A stretch of DNA of 64,000 bases from Heliobacterium mobile (GTDB lineage: Bacteria; Bacillota; Desulfitobacteriia; Heliobacteriales; Heliobacteriaceae), in contig NZ_WNKU01000019.1 in NCBI RefSeq assembly GCF_009720735.1, forward strand, positions 1 to 64,000, written 5' to 3'. The translations under genes were made by a program, and so were the position numbers. How positions within the stretch are numbered: position 1 is the first letter of the stretch; each line of letters opens with the position of its first letter. Shown here in pieces: positions 44,454 through 54,480 of the stretch. Under the pieces are notes generated by a model. It was not told where the DNA came from, did no database searches, and saw nothing but the letters and a program-made list of their open reading frames with translations.

Positions 44454-46025
44454 TTGAGTGTCAAACAAGTAAGCAGCAATACGGAAGTGGACGAACGGCT
44501 CGCCGCCTTGATGACGAATGCCAATGCCATCCGGGCTATTTCCTCAGCCGTAGAAGGCACATTAGGCCCCAAAGGCTTGGACACGATGCTCGTCGACAAA
44601 TTCGGCGATGTGGTCATTACCAACGACGGTGTCACCATCCTTCAATTGATGGAAGTGAACCATCCAGCGGCGCGCATGCTGATCAAAACAGCGAAAGCGC
44701 AGCAGTCTGAAATCGGCGATGGAACAACGACGGCGACAGTGCTCGCTGGCAGCCTGATCTCGGAAGGCGTCAACCAAGTGACCAAAGGCGTCCCTGTCTC
44801 CCGGGTCATCGAGGGACTGAAAGCCGGTGTGAAGAAAGCTATCGAGATGTTTCACCGTCATGCCCGGCCGATTCAAGGGGTTCATGATCCCATGCTGGAG
44901 CGGGTCGCTTTAGTGGCAGGCCGGGAACATCAGGATATCGCTCAGTTGGTCGTAGATGCCTCCCGGTTGATCGGGGAAGAGAAGCTGAAGGAATCAGGTT
45001 ATAAGCTCTCTGATTCGGTCCGTGCCCGAGAAGGCGCTGATAATCAGGTCTTGACTGGAGTCGTCGTCAACAAAAAGCCCATGAACGAGGATATGCCTAA
45101 ACGGTTGGAAAATGCCTCCGTTCTAATCGTCGATGACGCCCTTGAACCCGAAGAGATGGGCGATGAAGCGCTCAGCACTGAAGCCGGCTTCAACTGGTAC
45201 CGTCAAAAGCAACAAGAATTCCTGGAGAATATACGCAAAATCATCGCATTAGATATAAAAGTCCTTTTGGTCGACCGCGGTGTGGAAGATATCGCCGAAG
45301 AGATGCTCACCGACGCCGGTGTGCTGGTCATCCAGCGCGTCTCCAGTCGAGAATTGAAAAAAGCAGCCGAACATACTGGCGCCCGCGCCGTCAAACGAAC
45401 CGGTTTGAAACGGGAGCCCCAAGATCTAATCCGTTATCTCGGGAAGGCAGGCAAGGTTATCGTCGACGATAAGTTGGAACATGTCTGTCTGCTTCAGGGT
45501 TCCGGAAAACCGGTAGCCACCGTCCTCGTTGGTGCGGCCACGGAAGAGGTCGTCGGCGAACGGGAACGGATCGCCAAAGACGCTGCATCGGCCGTGCAAG
45601 CTGCTGTTAAAGGCGGCCTAGTCCCCGGCGGTGGCGCCGTGGAGTTAGCAGTGGCCCGGCAGATTGAAGAGGTCCGTAGAGAGACGAAAGGCATGGCTGC
45701 CTACGGCCTGGATTGCGTCGTTGGAGCTCTGAAGAAGCCTTTCTCGCAGATCATCACCAATGCCGGCTTTAACCCTTTGGAAAAGCTGGGTGACGTGATC
45801 GCCGCCCAAATGGAGCAAGAGAGCGATAGACTTTCCATCAACTGCGATAATGGTGAAGTCTCTGATATGTGGGAACTGGGCGTCATCGACCCTGTTCTCG
45901 TCAAGGTACATGCCTTGAAAGCAGCTGGAGAGGTCGCCGAAGCGATTTTACGCATAGATACGATCATCAAAAAGCGTGAAGAACGAGCCGATGGCAAAGG
46001 AGAACATGGGGAGGGTAATTGGTGA
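44454..46025 (+). CDS. Group III (archaeal-type) chaperonin
   Basis: 523 residues. It is a TCP-1/thermosome-type chaperonin, not GroEL: TLGPKGLDTMLVDKFGDVVI near residues 36-55, then GDGTTTATVLAG (88-99) for ATP hydrolysis, and GLVPGGGAVELAVA. Group III members are a bacterial branch closest to archaeal chaperonins; they form rings with a built-in lid and need no GroES. Such genes are known from several clostridia, typically in the dnaK operon as here. TTG start with GGAGGA seven bases upstream. It is under the CIRCE element through hrcA. A GroEL gene may still exist elsewhere. Confidence 0.9.
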   Translation: MSVKQVSSNTEVDERLAALMTNANAIRAISSAVEGTLGPKGLDTMLVDKFGDVVITNDGVTILQLMEVNHPAARMLIKTAKAQQSEIGDGTTTATVLAGSLISEGVNQVTKGVPVSRVIEGLKAGVKKAIEMFHRHARPIQGVHDPMLERVALVAGREHQDIAQLVVDASRLIGEEKLKESGYKLSDSVRAREGADNQVLTGVVVNKKPMNEDMPKRLENASVLIVDDALEPEEMGDEALSTEAGFNWYRQKQQEFLENIRKIIALDIKVLLVDRGVEDIAEEMLTDAGVLVIQRVSSRELKKAAEHTGARAVKRTGLKREPQDLIRYLGKAGKVIVDDKLEHVCLLQGSGKPVATVLVGAATEEVVGERERIAKDAASAVQAAVKGGLVPGGGAVELAVARQIEEVRRETKGMAAYGLDCVVGALKKPFSQIITNAGFNPLEKLGDVIAAQMEQESDRLSINCDNGEVSDMWELGVIDPVLVKVHALKAAGEVAEAILRIDTIIKKREERADGKGEHGEGNW

Positions 46026-46687
46026 CAAAAGAAGAAAAATTGACCGTAGAAGAGCCTGTTGACACTTCTGAAAAGACGGCTGAACCTGTGGATGCAGAAT
46101 CGGCTGCAGAAACTGTGCACAGCACTGCAGATTTGCATGGAGTAGCAGGTAACCCTGAGGAGAACTCGGAGGAACAACAGGCGACAGAGGCAGCAGAACA
46201 GCTGGGCAAATTCCTGGCTGAAGTCGCCAAGACGCAGGAAGAACTTGAAAAAACGAAAAAGGAATTGCAAGATGCGGAAAATCGCTATCTGCGCCTGCAA
46301 GCCGATTTCGATAACTTCAAACGACGGACCCGCCAGGAAAAAGAAGAACTAGGTACCTATGCAAATGAACAATTGATTAAAAAATTGCTCCCCGTACTGG
46401 ACAACTTCCAGCGTGCCCTCGATGCGATGAGAAAAGCCGGGGCAGAAAACATCCTCTCCGGTGCGGAAATGATCCAACGTCAGTTGATCGACATCTTGGC
46501 CAAAGAAGGCCTAGAAGCGATGAGTTCCGTCGGTACGGACTTTGACCCTACTCGGCACGATGCAGTCATGTATGGCGAAGCTGACGGAGAGTTTGCTGAC
46601 GGCATTGTCATGGAAGAGATGCAAAAAGGCTACCTTCTGAAGGAAAAAGTTATTCGTCCCGCTATGGTCAAAGTGGCTAAAGGTTAA
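46022..46687 (+). CDS. grpE: Nucleotide exchange factor GrpE
   Basis: 221 residues. An acidic, disordered N-terminal 75 residues, a long coiled coil, then RYLRLQADFDNFKRRTRQEK and the C-terminal beta domain with EGLEAMSSVGTDFDPTRHDA. GrpE releases ADP from DnaK. GTG at 46022 overlaps the stop codon of the chaperonin gene and has GGGAGGG seven bases upstream, so translation is coupled. Confidence 0.96.
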   Translation: MTKEEKLTVEEPVDTSEKTAEPVDAESAAETVHSTADLHGVAGNPEENSEEQQATEAAEQLGKFLAEVAKTQEELEKTKKELQDAENRYLRLQADFDNFKRRTRQEKEELGTYANEQLIKKLLPVLDNFQRALDAMRKAGAENILSGAEMIQRQLIDILAKEGLEAMSSVGTDFDPTRHDAVMYGEADGEFADGIVMEEMQKGYLLKEKVIRPAMVKVAKG

Positions 46688-46762
46688 AACATAAGGTATT
46701 CATGCCAATTCAAACTTAATTCGAAATGGTAATGTTTTAAATTTAACGGGAGGTATCATCAT

Positions 46763-48622
46763 ATGAGTAAAATTATCGGTATTGACTTAGGAACGACCAA
46801 CTCTTGTGTAGCCGTCATGGAAGGCGGCGAAGCCGCGGTTATCCCTAACCGGGAAGGGGCCCGTACAACTCCCTCGATCGTCGGTTTCTCCAAAACGAAT
46901 GAGCGCCTCGTCGGCCAAGTCGCGAAGCGTCAAGCGATCACCAACCCCGATCGGACGATCATCTCCATCAAGCGCCACATGGGTACCGATCACAAAGTGA
47001 AAATTGATGATAAAGATTATACACCCCAACAAATTTCAGCGATTATCTTACAACGCTTGAAGGCGGACGCAGAAGCTTATCTCGGTGAAACGGTGACTAA
47101 AGCGGTCATCACCGTTCCGGCCTATTTCACTGATTCCCAGCGGCAAGCGACGAAAGATGCAGGCACCATCGCCGGTCTTGAAGTCATGCGCATCATCAAC
47201 GAGCCGACGGCGGCGGCGCTGGCTTATGGTGCAGACAAGGAAGAAGACCAAACAATCCTCGTCTATGATCTCGGCGGCGGCACATTTGACGTATCCATCT
47301 TGGAACTGGGCGACGGAATTTTCGAAGTCAAGTCAACCTCCGGCAACAACCGTCTCGGCGGTGACGATTTTGACCAGCGCGTCATCGACTGGATGGTAGC
47401 AGAGTTCAAAAAAGAAACCGGTGTCGATCTGCGCGGCGACAAGATGGCTGTGCAGCGTTTAAAAGAAGCTGCCGAAAAAGCGAAGATCGAACTGTCTGGA
47501 GTCATGTCCACCAATATCAACCTGCCCTTCATCACAGCTACGGCGGATGGTCCACAGCACTTGGATATGACCTTAAGCCGGGCTAAATTTGACGAAATGA
47601 CGGCTGACCTGGTCGAAATGACTATGGGCCCGACCCGACAAGCCTTGGCTGACGCTAAAATGGAGCCTAAAGACATCGACAAGGTCATCCTGGTCGGCGG
47701 TTCCACCCGGATTCCTGCCGTTCAAGAAGCGATTCGTAGATACCTGGGCAAAGAACCTTTCAAAGGCATCAACCCTGACGAAGTCGTCGCGATGGGTGCC
47801 GCTATTCAAGCGGGCGTACTCGGTGGGGAAGTGAAGGGGATCGTTCTTGCTGACGTGACCCCATTGTCTTTAGGCTTGGAGACCTTAGGCGGCATTTGCA
47901 CCATCTTGATCCCGCGGAACACCACCATTCCCACCTCGAAAAGCGAAATCTTCACCACCGCTGCTGACAACCAGACTTCCGTGGAGGTTCACGTCCTGCA
48001 AGGTGAGCGGAAAGTGGCTGCCCAAAATAAAACGCTTGGCCGATTTAACCTCGGCGGCATCGCACCGGCGCCTCGGGGCATCCCGCAAATCGAAGTGAAA
48101 TTCGATATCGACGCCAACGGTATTGTTCACGTCAGCGCCAAAGACAAGGCGACTGGCAACGAACAAAAGATCACCATCACCGCCTCGACCGGGTTGTCCA
48201 AGGATGAAATTGACCAAATGGTCAAAGACGCGGAACTGCATGCCGAAGAGGACCGAAAGCGTCAAGAAGAGGTAGAGATTCGCAACCAAGCAGACGCCAT
48301 GGTCTACCAGGCTGAGAAAACCTTAAAAGACTTTGGCGACAAAGTCGAAGCGGCTGACCAAGAAAAAATCAACGCTGCTAAAGAGGAACTGAAAAAGGCC
48401 CTTGAAGGCAACGACAGCGAAGCGATAAAACAAAAAACAGAAGCCTTGACGACAGCTGTGTATGAAGTATCCACCAAAATGTATCAGCAAGCAGGAGCTC
48501 CCGGAGCGGCCAATGACGCCGGTGCACCTGGTGCTGGCGGTTTTGGCGGAGAAGCGAAAAAAGATGACAATGTGGTCGACGCCGACTATACTGTCATTGA
48601 TGACGAGAAAAAGAAATCCTAA
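46763..48622 (+). CDS. dnaK: Hsp70 chaperone DnaK
   Basis: 619 residues. ATPase motifs [33 protein letters not shown] and [11 protein letters not shown]; substrate-binding domain and a helical lid ending in a Gly/Ala-rich tail and [17 protein letters not shown] with GGGAGGT. Works with GrpE and DnaJ, the neighbouring genes. Confidence 0.98.
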   Translation: MSKIIGIDLGTTNSCVAVMEGGEAAVIPNREGARTTPSIVGFSKTNERLVGQVAKRQAITNPDRTIISIKRHMGTDHKVKIDDKDYTPQQISAIILQRLKADAEAYLGETVTKAVITVPAYFTDSQRQATKDAGTIAGLEVMRIINEPTAAALAYGADKEEDQTILVYDLGGGTFDVSILELGDGIFEVKSTSGNNRLGGDDFDQRVIDWMVAEFKKETGVDLRGDKMAVQRLKEAAEKAKIELSGVMSTNINLPFITATADGPQHLDMTLSRAKFDEMTADLVEMTMGPTRQALADAKMEPKDIDKVILVGGSTRIPAVQEAIRRYLGKEPFKGINPDEVVAMGAAIQAGVLGGEVKGIVLADVTPLSLGLETLGGICTILIPRNTTIPTSKSEIFTTAADNQTSVEVHVLQGERKVAAQNKTLGRFNLGGIAPAPRGIPQIEVKFDIDANGIVHVSAKDKATGNEQKITITASTGLSKDEIDQMVKDAELHAEEDRKRQEEVEIRNQADAMVYQAEKTLKDFGDKVEAADQEKINAAKEELKKALEGNDSEAIKQKTEALTTAVYEVSTKMYQQAGAPGAANDAGAPGAGGFGGEAKKDDNVVDADYTVIDDEKKKS

Positions 48623-48631
48623 TTGGTCGAC

Positions 48632-48648
48632 GGGGGGCTTAGCCCCCC
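48632..48648 (+). repeat. GC-only hairpin between dnaK and dnaJ
   Basis: GGGGGGC and GCCCCCC around TTA. It may lower dnaJ expression relative to dnaK or protect the dnaK mRNA end. Confidence 0.6.
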
Positions 48649-48681
48649 TGTCAATGCTTTTACCGGGGGGAGGGGACAAGT

Positions 48682-49803
48682 ATGAGCAAACGGGATTACT
48701 ATGAGGTATTGGGAGTCAGCCGTGAGGCCGGGGAACAGGAGATCAAAAAGGCTTATCGCAAGCTCCTGAAAGAATATCATCCTGACGTCCACCCGGATAA
48801 AAAACTTGCAGAAGAGAAGATCAAAGAAATCAACGAAGCTTATGAGGTTCTCTCTGATCCGGATAAGCGGGCCCAGTATGATCAATTCGGCCATGCTGGT
48901 CCCGGCGCCGGCGGATTTGACTTTGGTGGAGCCGACTTTGGCGGTGGATTCGGAGACATTTTTGACATGTTCTTCGGTGGCGGAATGGGCGGTGGACAGC
49001 GCAGGGGTCCTCAAAAAGGTGCCGATCTGCGTTTCAACATGTCCCTTTCCTTTGAAGAAGCCGCTTTCGGTGTGGAAAAGGAAGTGGAAATTCCACGGAT
49101 GGAAGCCTGTGATGTCTGTGGCGGCAGCGGTGCCGAACCGGGTACGACGGCACAGACGTGTCCCACCTGTCACGGATCAGGCCGAGTCGCTACCGTCTCT
49201 AAGACGTTCATTGGAAATGTGCAGACCGTTCGCCCCTGCGGCACTTGCGGCGGCGAAGGCAAGATCATCAACAAGCCTTGCCGTCATTGCGGCGGTCAAG
49301 GGAAAGTTCGCAAACACCGCAAGATCAAGGTGAACGTCCCTGGCGGCGTTGACTCAGGAACCCGTATTCGGGTACCTGCCGAAGGGGAAGCGGGAGAACG
49401 GGGAGGCCCACCGGGCGATCTCTACGTATTTGTCGAGGTTCGTCCCCATTCCTTCTTTGATCGTGACGGCGATGACGTGACCTGCCAAGTCCCTGTCAAC
49501 TTTGTCCAAGCGGCCCTGGGAACGGAAATCGAAGTCCCCACCTTGGATGGCAAGGTGCTCGTCAAAGTTCCCGAAGGGACCCAATCGGGTACGGTCATCC
49601 GGATTCGCGGCAAAGGCATCAAGCGGCTTCGAGGAACCGGTCGGGGAGATCAACGGATCGAGATCAAGGTTTCTGTACCGACCAAGTTATCAGACAAGCA
49701 AAAAGAACTTCTCCGGGAGTTCGGCAAAACGCTGAGCCTGGACAATATATCAAATGAAAAAGAAAAATCATTTTTTGACAAGGTGAAGGATGCCTTCATG
49801 TGA
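48682..49803 (+). CDS. dnaJ: Co-chaperone DnaJ
   Basis: 373 residues. J domain with YHPDVHPDK (the HPD motif), a Gly/Phe-rich linker, and four CxxCxGxG zinc repeats (CDVCGGSG, CPTCHGSG, CGTCGGEG, CRHCGGQG), then the C-terminal substrate domains. It stimulates the DnaK ATPase. A purine-rich ribosome binding site (GGGGGGAGGGG) precedes the ATG. Confidence 0.98.
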   Translation: MSKRDYYEVLGVSREAGEQEIKKAYRKLLKEYHPDVHPDKKLAEEKIKEINEAYEVLSDPDKRAQYDQFGHAGPGAGGFDFGGADFGGGFGDIFDMFFGGGMGGGQRRGPQKGADLRFNMSLSFEEAAFGVEKEVEIPRMEACDVCGGSGAEPGTTAQTCPTCHGSGRVATVSKTFIGNVQTVRPCGTCGGEGKIINKPCRHCGGQGKVRKHRKIKVNVPGGVDSGTRIRVPAEGEAGERGGPPGDLYVFVEVRPHSFFDRDGDDVTCQVPVNFVQAALGTEIEVPTLDGKVLVKVPEGTQSGTVIRIRGKGIKRLRGTGRGDQRIEIKVSVPTKLSDKQKELLREFGKTLSLDNISNEKEKSFFDKVKDAFM

Positions 49804-49840
49804 AGGCCGTTCTGAAACAGCGGGGAAGGGTGTGTCACCG

Positions 49841-50776
49841 TTGAAATGGCGTGAAATCGCCATCACCACCCGGCAAGAAAATGCCGATGCGATGGCAGAA
49901 ATATTCGAAACCGTCGGAGCGATGGGGATGGTAATCGAAGATCCTCAACTGATCGCGGATTATATCGACAGCAATGTATGGGACCATCACAACGTGGAAA
50001 TCCCCGACGTTCCCAAAGGCATGATTCGACTCAAAGTTTATTTGCCTGTCGATGAACGTATCGAAGAGCGCCTCAACCTGCTGCAAGAAGAATTGTCGGC
50101 CTGGGAAAGATCCCAGGATGGTTCGTCTGCCCATGCATGGACAATGAACGATATCCTAGAAGAAGACTGGGCCCATGCCTGGAAGGCTTTTTTCAAGCCG
50201 GAGAAGGTGGGGCGGCAGATCGTCATTCGTCCTTCTTGGGAACCGTATGATGCCTCTGCCGATGATCTGATCATATCCATCGATCCGGGTATGGCTTTCG
50301 GTACGGGGACACACCCGACAACAGTGATGTGCATTCGAGCCTTAGAAGATTACATTTTTCCAGGCTCTCAAGTGATCGATGTGGGTACCGGTTCCGGTGT
50401 GCTGTCGATCGCCTCTGCTTTGCTGGGCGCTGGTCGCGTCTTAGCCTTAGATAACGACTTGGTGGCGGTCAATTCGGCCCGAGAGAATATAGAACTGAAT
50501 CACGTCGATTCGGTCGTAGAGGTGCGCCAAAACGACCTGTTGGCAGGCATCCAAGAACCGGTAGATATCTTAGTTGCCAACATTGTAGCCGATGTGATTA
50601 TTCGACTTTCTCCCCAGGCTGCAGAACTGCTGGAATCGGGAAAATTAATGCTCGCGTCAGGCATCATCCAGAACCGTTTAGATGACGTGGTCGATGCGCT
50701 TACAGCAAACGGTTTTGTCATTGAAGAATTGATTAGTCATGGAGAATGGGCGGCTGTGGTCGCCCGCAAAGAATAG
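49841..50776 (+). CDS. prmA: Ribosomal protein L11 methyltransferase
   Basis: 311 residues. MKWREIAITTRQEN at the start, then IDPGMAFGTGTHPTT, VIDVGTGSGVLSIA (SAM-binding motif I) and ILVANIVADVI. It trimethylates L11. TTG at 49841 follows GGGAAGGG by about eleven bases; an in-frame GTG at 49832 is too close to that site. Same operon as dnaJ, a frequent arrangement. Confidence 0.93.
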   Translation: MKWREIAITTRQENADAMAEIFETVGAMGMVIEDPQLIADYIDSNVWDHHNVEIPDVPKGMIRLKVYLPVDERIEERLNLLQEELSAWERSQDGSSAHAWTMNDILEEDWAHAWKAFFKPEKVGRQIVIRPSWEPYDASADDLIISIDPGMAFGTGTHPTTVMCIRALEDYIFPGSQVIDVGTGSGVLSIASALLGAGRVLALDNDLVAVNSARENIELNHVDSVVEVRQNDLLAGIQEPVDILVANIVADVIIRLSPQAAELLESGKLMLASGIIQNRLDDVVDALTANGFVIEELISHGEWAAVVARKE

Positions 50777-50779
50777 TTC

Positions 50780-51535
50780 ATGCACCGCTTTATTTTCGAT
50801 CCCGCCCAAAAGTTTGGTGATCAGGCCTGGCTCGATGGGGAAGAGAGCAATCATCTCACCCGGATCCTTCGGTTAAAAACCGGCGATGAGGCTATCCTTT
50901 TTGATGGTCAAGGAAACGAGTATACCGCTCGTGTCGCTGAAATGACCAAAGATAAGGTGCTCATGACAGGTCTGCAATCCACGGGAGAGACTCGAGAATC
51001 GCCTCTGCAGGTCTGTCTCGTTCAATCGGTAGCCAAAGGCGAAAAAATGGATTGGATCGTTCAGAAGGCCACCGAACTCGGTGTGAGCCGTATTCTACCA
51101 GTGCTGACAGAGCGGACGATTGTCAAGCTGGATTCAGGGAAGGCCATCGAACGCAGGGACAGATGGCAAAAGATCGCTCGTGAAGCGGCAAAGCAATGTC
51201 GGCGAACGATCATTCCAGAGGTCATTGTCCCCATATTCTGGAGAGATCTGCTGGCTCAATGGGACCGTTCTCAACCGCTGCTGATCCCGTGGGAACAGTT
51301 AAAAGGCATCGATTTGAAGACGGCTTTGCGCCGCCTGAATTCATCGGCTTTACAGGGATCTGGCTGCCTCGGACTCGTTATCGGCCCCGAAGGAGGACTG
51401 ACAGAGGAAGAAGTGGACAGGGCTGAAACGATTGGCGCCCTGCCGGTCAGCCTTGGTCCCCGAATTTTACGAACGGAAACGGCCGGTCTTGCTGCTTTGG
51501 CCGCGATCATGTACGAACTGGGGGATTGGGGATGA
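50780..51535 (+). CDS. rsmE: 16S rRNA m3U1498 methyltransferase
   Basis: 251 residues. MHRFIFDP start with an N-terminal PUA-like domain (ESNHLTRILRLKTGD), then the SPOUT domain with the knot motif VIGPEGGLTEEEVDRA and LGPRILRTETAGL. It methylates U1498 of 16S rRNA. It begins three bases after the prmA stop. Confidence 0.96.
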   Translation: MHRFIFDPAQKFGDQAWLDGEESNHLTRILRLKTGDEAILFDGQGNEYTARVAEMTKDKVLMTGLQSTGETRESPLQVCLVQSVAKGEKMDWIVQKATELGVSRILPVLTERTIVKLDSGKAIERRDRWQKIAREAAKQCRRTIIPEVIVPIFWRDLLAQWDRSQPLLIPWEQLKGIDLKTALRRLNSSALQGSGCLGLVIGPEGGLTEEEVDRAETIGALPVSLGPRILRTETAGLAALAAIMYELGDWG

Positions 51536-52890
51536 CCGGAAAACAGCCCACCGCTGCCTTCTATACGTTGGGTTGTAAAGTCAACCAAGGCGAAACCGAT
51601 TCGATCGCGGGTATGTTCAAAGCACGCGGTTACCAACGGGTCGACTTTGATGAGCCGGCCGATGTGTACGTCATCAACACCTGCACGGTGACCCACCTCA
51701 GCGACCGAAAGTCCCGTCAAACGATCCGGCGGGCTTTGCGCTTAAATCCGGACGCCGTCGTCGCTGTGACAGGCTGTTACGCACAGACTTCCCCCGATGA
51801 AGTCCGGGCCATCGAAGGCGTCGACGTGATTGTGGGAACGGATCAGCGCAGCCGAATCGTGGAACTCGTGGAAGAGCACAGGGTCGCTGGGAAAGCCGTT
51901 GATCAGGTCGGCGATATCCGCGCCGTTCAGGTCTTTGAAGAACTGCCTGCCGTCGCTGAGATATCCCGGGCAAGGGCTTCCATCAAGATCGAAGATGGAT
52001 GCAACCTTTTTTGCACATACTGCATCATTCCCTATGCCCGAGGACCGGTACGAAGCCGCCCTGTGGAGAGTGTGATCCGGGAAGCCCGTCGGTTAGTTTC
52101 GGAGGGTTATCAGGAAATTGTCTTGACAGGGATTCATTTGGGTGCTTATGGTGCCGATTTGAATAGGGAGCTTGCCGATCTGCTGGAACAACTTATCCAA
52201 GAGGTGCCTGAATTACCGCGACTGCATGTGGGTTCGGTAGAACCGCAAGAGTTCACCGAAGACCTGTTACGGATCATCCAGCAACCTAAAGTGAACCCTC
52301 ATTTTCATATCCCCTTACAGTCCGGTTCCGACTCAGTCCTGGAACGAATGGGAAGGCGCTACCGGCGGCAGGATTTTATGGATGTCGTCGCGAAGATACG
52401 TTCATTAATCCCCGATGCGGCGATCACTTCTGATGTCATCGTCGGCTTTCCTGGTGAGACGGAAGCCGATTATTTGCTGACAGAGGAAACGTGCAAAGCG
52501 ACTGCTTTGGCAGGCTTGCATGTATTCCCCTTTTCTCCGCGCAAGGGTACGCCGGCCGCATCTTTTACGGATCAACTGCCCGCCTCGGTGAAGCAGGACC
52601 GGGTGAAACGTTTGATGGCGGTTGCCCAAGAACTTTCGCGGGCTTACGCAGAGACATTTGTCGGTAAAACTATAACGGTCCTCCTTGAGGAAAAGTCGGG
52701 GGAATACTGGTCGGGACATACGAACAATTACTTGAAAGTGCTCATCCCGTTCCAGACGGGTGAACACAAAGCTTTAAGCTCCCTCGACGATGCTGACGCA
52801 AGGGATCAACTTGTTCCCGTCCGGTTGGAGAGACTTCTTCCGGACAACACCCTTCTCGGACAACCGCTGGAATCTCAGCAAAGGGGGTGA
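51532..52890 (+). CDS. mtaB: tRNA t6A37 methylthiotransferase MtaB
   Basis: 452 residues. N-terminal cluster cysteines 15, 51 and 82 (TLGCKVNQ, NTCTVTH, GCYAQ), radical SAM motif CNLFCTYC (157, 161, 164), and a C-terminal TRAM-like domain. It adds a methylthio group to t6A at tRNA position 37. It overlaps rsmE by ATGA. The VNQ.ETDS sequence fits MtaB rather than MiaB or RimO. Confidence 0.94.
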   Translation: MTGKQPTAAFYTLGCKVNQGETDSIAGMFKARGYQRVDFDEPADVYVINTCTVTHLSDRKSRQTIRRALRLNPDAVVAVTGCYAQTSPDEVRAIEGVDVIVGTDQRSRIVELVEEHRVAGKAVDQVGDIRAVQVFEELPAVAEISRARASIKIEDGCNLFCTYCIIPYARGPVRSRPVESVIREARRLVSEGYQEIVLTGIHLGAYGADLNRELADLLEQLIQEVPELPRLHVGSVEPQEFTEDLLRIIQQPKVNPHFHIPLQSGSDSVLERMGRRYRRQDFMDVVAKIRSLIPDAAITSDVIVGFPGETEADYLLTEETCKATALAGLHVFPFSPRKGTPAASFTDQLPASVKQDRVKRLMAVAQELSRAYAETFVGKTITVLLEEKSGEYWSGHTNNYLKVLIPFQTGEHKALSSLDDADARDQLVPVRLERLLPDNTLLGQPLESQQRG

Positions 52891-52897
52891 ACTTGAA

Positions 52898-53242
52898 TTG
52901 AGCGATTGTATTTTTTGTAAAATCGTTCGCAAGGAAATTCCCGCCCAGATCGTTTATGAAGACGATGTCGTTGTAGCCTTTAAAGACATCAATCCGGCAG
53001 CGCCTACCCATATTCTGATTATACCCCGGGAACACATTTCTTCGATCGCAGCAGCTGAAGCCAGCCATCAAGCGATTTTGGGACAGCTTTTGCTGGCCTC
53101 CCAAAAAGTCACTGCAGCCCTAGGGATAGAGCCAGATAAGCATCGCCTGGTGATCAACACCGGCGCTGATGCGGGTCAAACTGTATTCCATCTACACGTC
53201 CACTTACTTGCAGGTCGAAACCTGGGTTGGCCTCCCGGATAA
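52898..53242 (+). CDS. HIT family nucleotide-binding protein
   Basis: 114 residues. CIFCKIVRKEIPA, the AFKDINPAAPTHILIIPREH segment, and the histidine triad HLHVHLLAGR. A Hint-type purine nucleoside phosphoramidase or hydrolase. TTG at 52898 follows AAGGGGG by about ten bases. Last gene before the rpsU promoter. Confidence 0.93.
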   Translation: MSDCIFCKIVRKEIPAQIVYEDDVVVAFKDINPAAPTHILIIPREHISSIAAAEASHQAILGQLLLASQKVTAALGIEPDKHRLVINTGADAGQTVFHLHVHLLAGRNLGWPPG

Positions 53243-53261
53243 AATGGTATAATAACTACTG

Positions 53262-53290
53262 TTGACGCTTTCGCCCCCTGGAAGTATAAT
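53262..53290 (+). promoter_or_regulatory. rpsU promoter
   Basis: TTGACG and TATAAT 17 bases apart. Confidence 0.88.
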
Positions 53291-53389
53291 GTAGACTGTG
53301 TGTATCTTGTTTCAATCACACAAACGTTCACCGCACCGAGCATAGCCTGGACCCGGCATCATAGATACCAGCGGGGGGAGGGAAGCGGA

Positions 53390-53566
53390 ATGAGCGAAGT
53401 ACGAGTAGGTAAAAATGAGAGTTTAGATAGCGCCTTGCGGCGTTTTAAACGCTCCTGCCAAAAAGCGGGCGTATTGTCCGAATATCGCAAACGGGAACAC
53501 TATGTCAAGCCTAGTGTGAAGCGCAAGAAAAAATCAGAGGCAGCCCGGAAACGGAAGACCACCTAA
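53390..53566 (+). CDS. rpsU: Ribosomal protein bS21
   Basis: 58 residues: [20 protein letters not shown], then a basic tail. Small-subunit protein S21. ATG at 53390 follows GGGGGGAGGG. It is followed closely by yqeY, as in most Firmicutes. Confidence 0.97.
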   Translation: MSEVRVGKNESLDSALRRFKRSCQKAGVLSEYRKREHYVKPSVKRKKKSEAARKRKTT

Positions 53567-53587
53567 AGAAAGGTGAATCATCTATCC

Positions 53588-54037
53588 ATGTCCCTAAAGG
53601 AACGTTTGATGGAGGACATGAAGCAGGCGATGAAGGATAAGGAGGCCGGAAAGTTTCGGCTCTCCGTGATTCGCATGGCTAGGTCCGCCATTCAGAAAGC
53701 GGAGATCGATAAACGGCGTGATTTGACCGACGAAGAACTCTTAGAGGTCTTAGCTCGGGAAGTCAAACAGCGCCGCGACTCCATGGTCGAGTACGAAAAA
53801 GCGGGGCGAACCGATGCGATTGACGCCCTGAAACAGGAGATCGACATCCTGACCGCCTATCTTCCCCAGCAACTTTCCGAAGAAGAGGTCCGCGCTTTGG
53901 TGCGAGAGGCTATGGCGGTGACCGGAGCCCAAGGTCCTCGGGATATCGGCAAGGTCATGGGGGTTCTGATGCCCAAAGTCAAAGGCCGTGCCGATGGCAA
54001 GCTGGTTAATCAGATTGTCAAGGAATCCCTTGGCTAG
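53588..54037 (+). CDS. yqeY: GatB/YqeY domain protein
   Basis: 149 residues of a YqeY-type protein: LKERLMEDMKQAMKDKEAGK at the start, LRxIKSAI-like RLSVIRMARSAIQKAE, and DIGKVMGVLMPKVKGRADGK at the end. It resembles the tail domain of the GatB amidotransferase and may bind tRNA. ATG at 53588 lies thirteen bases after AAAGGTG; GTG at 53573 overlaps that site. Confidence 0.93.
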   Translation: MSLKERLMEDMKQAMKDKEAGKFRLSVIRMARSAIQKAEIDKRRDLTDEELLEVLAREVKQRRDSMVEYEKAGRTDAIDALKQEIDILTAYLPQQLSEEEVRALVREAMAVTGAQGPRDIGKVMGVLMPKVKGRADGKLVNQIVKESLG

Positions 54038-54065
54038 TTTGTATACTCCTGAAAATAGGTTTGAG

Positions 54066-54104
54066 AGAACCCTCGTCGAGATAGGCTCGACGAGGGTTCT
54101 TTTC
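54066..54104 (+). terminator. Terminator of rpsU-yqeY
   Basis: AGAACCCTCGTCGAG and CTCGACGAGGGTTCT around five bases, followed by TTTCG. Confidence 0.93.
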
Positions 54105-54176
54105 GTTTGTCGGCGGCATGTTAAGCCGCCTTTTTGCATATCTATGGACAGGAGTCCGGGAAGGGGGCTATTGTCC

Positions 54177-54461
54177 TTGGCTTGGGAACGTGGTAAACAG
54201 AGGCTTCAAAAAGCGTTGGCCGGCCTCTTGGAAATGCCGAAAGATGTGCTGATGGACTATCCCAAAGTCACCATGATCGGCAATGTGCAATTAGTCTTAG
54301 AGAATCACCGCGGTATTGTCGAGTATACGGAAGAGCGCATCCGGGTTTTAGTCACGGGTGGCCAATTGGAGATATTCGGGGAGAAACTGGTCTTGCGAAC
54401 AATCCTTCCAGAAGAATTGATGGTGGAAGGGCGGATTCACCAGGTTCATTTCCCGAAGTAG
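54177..54461 (+). CDS. yqfC: Sporulation protein YqfC
   Basis: 94 residues: LLEMPKDVLMDYPKVTMIGN, LVLENHRGIVEYTEERIRV and RTILPEELMVEGRIHQVHF. A small sporulation protein always next to yqfD. Function is unknown beyond expression in the mother cell in Bacillus. TTG at 54177 has AAGGGGG nine bases upstream; TTG 54171 and ATG 54144 are less suited. Confidence 0.9.
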   Translation: MAWERGKQRLQKALAGLLEMPKDVLMDYPKVTMIGNVQLVLENHRGIVEYTEERIRVLVTGGQLEIFGEKLVLRTILPEELMVEGRIHQVHFPK

Positions 54462-54480
54462 CACTTCAGGAGGGAAAAAG

